From positions 1 through 64,000 of the forward strand of contig JAGAQH010000002.1 in the NCBI GenBank assembly GCA_017622815.1: a DNA stretch of 64,000 bases. Direction: 5' to 3'. Source of the DNA: Bacteroidaceae bacterium (GTDB lineage: Bacteria > Bacteroidota > Bacteroidia > Bacteroidales > Bacteroidaceae). Under the pieces are notes generated by a model. The model had not been told where the DNA came from. It saw only the letters and a list, made by a program, of their open reading frames with translations, and ran no database searches. The position numbers were made by a program, and so were the translations under genes. Below are positions 61,348 through 64,000 of the stretch, one piece after another; within the stretch, counting starts at the first letter, position 1; each line of letters starts with the position of its first letter.

Positions 61348-62811
61348 TCACTGCAATATTCTCTGATACAACTGTATTTGCCTCTTGTCAAGATTCGTAA
61401 TCTTAATCTGAACCTTGGTCGGGCGTGGTAGGTCATCATGCATAGACATAAGTACTTTTGCTATTACCTGTTCAACATTTGTAAATCCAGAGTCCTCGAT
61501 TACAGATACACGCTCACCACTGATGAATGCCTCTCCCCTGATAAGATTGTACTTCGACATCCTCTCAAAAGAGGCAGATGAGTCTTCATTATGCTCTGGT
61601 TCTTTGTCACTGAAGAAAAGATAGTCGATGACTTTCTCATTCAATTCCCATGCCGGTGAGTAGTCTATCTTTGTATACACCCTTGCCATTTTGTATGTTG
61701 AGTGATCAAGAGCAAAGTCAACATCACCAAGCGATGCACCGCATCCATTCTGTGCTATTGTTGCCCATGAATGGCGGAAGGAATACAGGCTGGCATGGAA
61801 GTCTGGCGAGACTTTCTTACAGATTTGGCTGATACCTGCGTTCACATTGGCATTGAATGAGTCTGATGTGCTTAGGCGGTCTTGAAAGTCAAACAGCCAA
61901 GGAGATTCCATATCTTTGGACAAGTACTTCTCGAATGTGGGCTTTATAAACTGTGGCACTCTTATCTCAAAGTATGCGTTGTCTGAACGGGACTTACATG
62001 TTTTTCTTCTGTTATAGTGGAAGATGCCATTGTGATACTGACTCTTTTTCGCATAGAATAAATCAATGCTATTGATTCCACACATACAGAAACTTATCAG
62101 CGCAACATCCTGACCAAGCTCCTGGAGTGGATGCGTGAATCTGCTGAAGTCGGGAACGACCGCAAAGAACTTACGAAGCATATTGGGGCTTATCGCTCTT
62201 TTGTTTGGTGTATCTTCTTTGGGGATTGTAATCTTGGGCCAAGGGTTTGTGATTAACTGAATACCTCTTTCTTCATCGTTGTACTCCAACATGGCAGCTT
62301 TGTGAATCTGTCTGACGTTGATTGGGTATTTGTTTTTAGACCTTGCCGTCTGGGAAAGAGAGTATATCCATCTAGAAAGGAATGAGTATGTCAATTGTGA
62401 AAACATGACCTCATTACCACCTGCAAATTTCTCCAAGCTATAAAGTGCCCACTTATAGTCGCGTGAAGTCCTTTCCTGGCCTCTGGCTTTCATCTTCTCT
62501 ATATGCTTACGAGCGTACATTGAGAACGATATTCCATCCTTACCTTTCTGAATATAGTCCACAATTTCCTTGACTGTCCAGTCTTGTGTGTCAATCCTAT
62601 TCAGAGTGTTGTAGTATTGATCAATCAATTTTGAGGTTTGTTGAATAACGAAAGGATCAAGAATATCCTTTTTGTTCCGACTCAGCCCCTTATCGTTAAC
62701 CATCCATGAAGTCCTTAGATAAGAAACTTTACGATTGTGGGCAAAACGTATGTACACGACATACATACCATCTTTCCTCTTTGATTTTACAGTAGCTTTT
62801 AATGTTGCCAT
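61348..62811 (-). CDS. Tyrosine recombinase (integrase) with long C-terminal extension
   Basis: 487 residues. The N-terminal arm (1-~90, LKATVKSKRKDGMYVVYIRF) and a SAM-like core-binding domain (~100-200) precede the catalytic domain. In box I, where Arg is usual, the sequence is FCMCGINSIDLFYAKK; Bacteroidetes integrases often lack that Arg. Box II reads SLYSFRHSWATIA, with Tyr in place of the usual first His. The nucleophile is Tyr379 in MARVYTKIDY. About 108 residues follow the nucleophile, far more than the usual 20-30. The gene faces inwards from the right att-like site. It probably integrates and excises this element. Confidence 0.9.
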   Translation of the reverse strand: MATLKATVKSKRKDGMYVVYIRFAHNRKVSYLRTSWMVNDKGLSRNKKDILDPFVIQQTSKLIDQYYNTLNRIDTQDWTVKEIVDYIQKGKDGISFSMYARKHIEKMKARGQERTSRDYKWALYSLEKFAGGNEVMFSQLTYSFLSRWIYSLSQTARSKNKYPINVRQIHKAAMLEYNDEERGIQLITNPWPKITIPKEDTPNKRAISPNMLRKFFAVVPDFSRFTHPLQELGQDVALISFCMCGINSIDLFYAKKSQYHNGIFHYNRRKTCKSRSDNAYFEIRVPQFIKPTFEKYLSKDMESPWLFDFQDRLSTSDSFNANVNAGISQICKKVSPDFHASLYSFRHSWATIAQNGCGASLGDVDFALDHSTYKMARVYTKIDYSPAWELNEKVIDYLFFSDKEPEHNEDSSASFERMSKYNLIRGEAFISGERVSVIEDSGFTNVEQVIAKVLMSMHDDLPRPTKVQIKITNLDKRQIQLYQRILQ

Positions 62812-63153
62812 ATCAAATGTATATTATATGATTATACGCAATAGTGCGCATTCATATAATATAATTCAGGTTTCATAAGGCTCGCTCAAATCTAGGTAAA
62901 TTTTACTATAGACCGACCTATTGACACACGGAAAAGTGTTTGCACAATGGTATGTACATTATGCATATAAAGCAAAAAAATCAGCCGCAATAACCGCACT
63001 CAAATTTTTGGTAAACAGGCTCATATTTTGGTAAACAAATTTGAAGCAGAACTACCTATTGACACACGGAATGGCATTTTCCAAAAATATAACTAATTGT
63101 ATATCAGTGATTTGTAGTTTCAGAAATGTTTCCCGAAAAAACACGTTTTAGGA
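62812..63153. repeat. Integrase upstream region with direct repeats
   Basis: 342 bases with no gene. The 18-mer ACCTATTGACACACGGAA occurs exactly at 62916-62933 and 63054-63071. TTTGGTAAACA occurs twice between them (near 63006 and 63037). Such paired repeats next to an integrase gene are good candidates for arm-type integrase or excisionase sites. Confidence 0.7.
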
Positions 63154-63209
63154 GAGATACAAAAAACGCAAGTGCTTTGTTATCAAGCACTTGCGTTTTT
63201 ATGTATCTC
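63154..63209. terminator. Long hairpin at right edge of the element
   Basis: GAGATACAAAAAACGCAAGT plus GCTT (63154-63177) is nearly the reverse complement of 63185-63209 around a seven-base loop. T- and A-runs lie inside the stem, so it can terminate from either strand. It occupies the same place relative to the right att-like site as the terminator at 39675 does to the left one. Confidence 0.8.
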
Positions 63210-63247
63210 AAAAATCCGAAAATTATTCACATTCGAGAGCGCCCTGC

Positions 63248-63285
63248 GCGGCGGCTAACAGATGCTGATTATCAACAAGTTACAG
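63248..63285. other. att-like site, right copy
   Basis: Aligns without gaps to 39756-39793. Shares GCGGCGGCTAAC, CTGATTATCA and a nearby TTAC. On the minus strand both copies start a short frame (LAAAQ…) that ends just before the hairpin. Confidence 0.55.
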
Positions 63286-64000
63286 AGTTTTTGTAAACTA
63301 CTGGCGACTCTTTGACGACACATTCTGCACGTTTTTACACGCTCATGGCAACAATAAACGTGTTTTTACGGCAGAATAATCTCTTTCTATGTCATATTTT
63401 CATTTTTTGGGTTTACAATAAATTGCTCGACTTAGGTCTCACAATCGTTAACTGTAAATGCTTCATGTAATCTAGAGAACTATAGCCCTCAGAAACACTC
63501 TGCAAACTTGTTTGCAAAGTTAATGATTTCTTCTGAAATTACGCTTATTTTGCACGTTTTTCTTGCAGAATGTGTTATATTTTTAACATATATAGACGAA
63601 TTGACATCTCTTCTTGCCACAATTTGTCTCAGTTAAAAGAAAAACGGATGGATTCTTGCGGTGTAAGTTTAGGTTTAAGTTTAGATGTTCTTATATATAT
63701 AATAAGGTAAAGTAAACCCTAACCATAATGATTGAGTTTGCCATTTTCAGTTTAGAAACTCATGTATATATACATGGGTAAACGTAAACCTAAACTTGTT
63801 TGACATAAGCTTCCTGGTTCCATATTTCTTTTTTTACCGAGGAAGTACCTATCGCCATTGCTCCCTCCCCTCTCGCTCTCTTTTCCTTTGACTGATAAAT
63901 CTGTTTTCGATGAAAAGAAAAAGATCATACCGTCTGCCGTTCCTGCTTTCGTGAGTTGATGAAATTAGGTTGCAAAGGTAACTGTTGTTCCTTCATCTAC
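63248..64000. repeat. Element left-end repeat, copy 2 (start of a second element)
   Basis: Diverged copy of 39756-40448. The GTTTAGGTTTAAGTTTAG motif recurs (63663-63684), the palindrome CATGTATATATACATG at 63761-63776, and TGCACGTTTTTCTTGCAGAA earlier. The last 68 bases (63933-64000) match 40381-40448 with three changes. The homology reaches the window edge. It implies another element of the same family in tandem. Confidence 0.75.

Larger units (their letters stand above)
39756..63285. mobile_element. 23.5-kb integrative accessory element (signalling and envelope cargo)
   Basis: Bounded by two att-like sites 23,492 bp apart and carrying a tyrosine recombinase gene at the right end. The noncoding left end is repeated just beyond the right boundary, so a related element probably continues outside the window. 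Cargo: two-component pair, GLPGLI protein, ECF sigma and anti-sigma-like protein, four outer-membrane barrels, and a tail of small envelope proteins. No conjugation, relaxase or replication gene is visible, so transfer would depend on helpers or on recombination alone. Confidence 0.65.

Noticed and set aside
39756-63285. Conjugative transposon
   Set aside because: No tra, mob, relaxase or excision operon genes are present in the window; only the integrase is.

Overview
The window looks like a chromosome segment of a Bacteroidales bacterium, probably Prevotellaceae; the genus is an inference. Three things point there. Several promoters show the Bacteroidetes sigma pattern, a TTTG at -33, 20 bases, then TAnnTTTG at -7 (upstream of ileS, pgk, dnaN and the DUF3127 gene). 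Start codons lack clear Shine-Dalgarno sequences. Many products belong to Bacteroidetes-restricted families: smalltalk protein, DUF4296, DUF4835, DUF5112/DUF5113 kinase, GLPGLI protein, and STN/carboxypeptidase-regulatory outer-membrane barrels.

Layout. 1-1939 is mostly noncoding and repeat-rich, with the start of an HU-like gene (minus strand), a smalltalk mini-gene, and several inverted or tandem repeats. 1940-21040 is a mainly plus-strand core: a hypothetical protein, a GH25 lysozyme, ileS-lspA-DUF4296-small ORF, gyrA, two TPR proteins, a two-part membrane sensor kinase with an overlapping response regulator, a small membrane protein and a UvrD/PcrA helicase. 21157-26901 is minus strand: TPR protein, solute-binding-like lipoprotein, pgk, nth and an M64 metallopeptidase. 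27376-31217 is a plus-strand run: ftsY, rimO, an HU protein, and an unusual HU-acidic linker-transmembrane-LysM protein. 31403-38381 is a minus-strand operon: dnaN, DnaQ-like exonuclease, coaBC, DUF4835, recN, tilS. It is divergently transcribed from a DUF3127 gene.

From about 39.75 kb the character changes. Two related att-like sites with a CTGATTATCA core (39756 and 63248) bound a 23.5-kb accessory segment. Each site is followed by a diverged copy of the same ~700-bp noncoding left end, so a second, similar element probably starts at 63.25 kb and runs out of the window. A tyrosine recombinase gene lies at the right end. The cargo is envelope and signalling genes: an OmpR/histidine-kinase pair, a GLPGLI protein and its barrel, an ECF sigma factor, a minimal anti-sigma-like protein, three more outer-membrane barrels (two with nearly identical N-terminal STN modules), and a tail of small secreted, lipoprotein and two-helix membrane proteins around an S41-family protease. 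No SusD partner, conjugation gene or restriction system is visible.

The working picture of the island is an envelope sensing and uptake or defence module. Two regulatory layers (two-component and ECF/anti-sigma) appear to control related outer-membrane barrels, with periplasmic and lipoprotein accessories. The substrate or signal cannot be read from the sequence.
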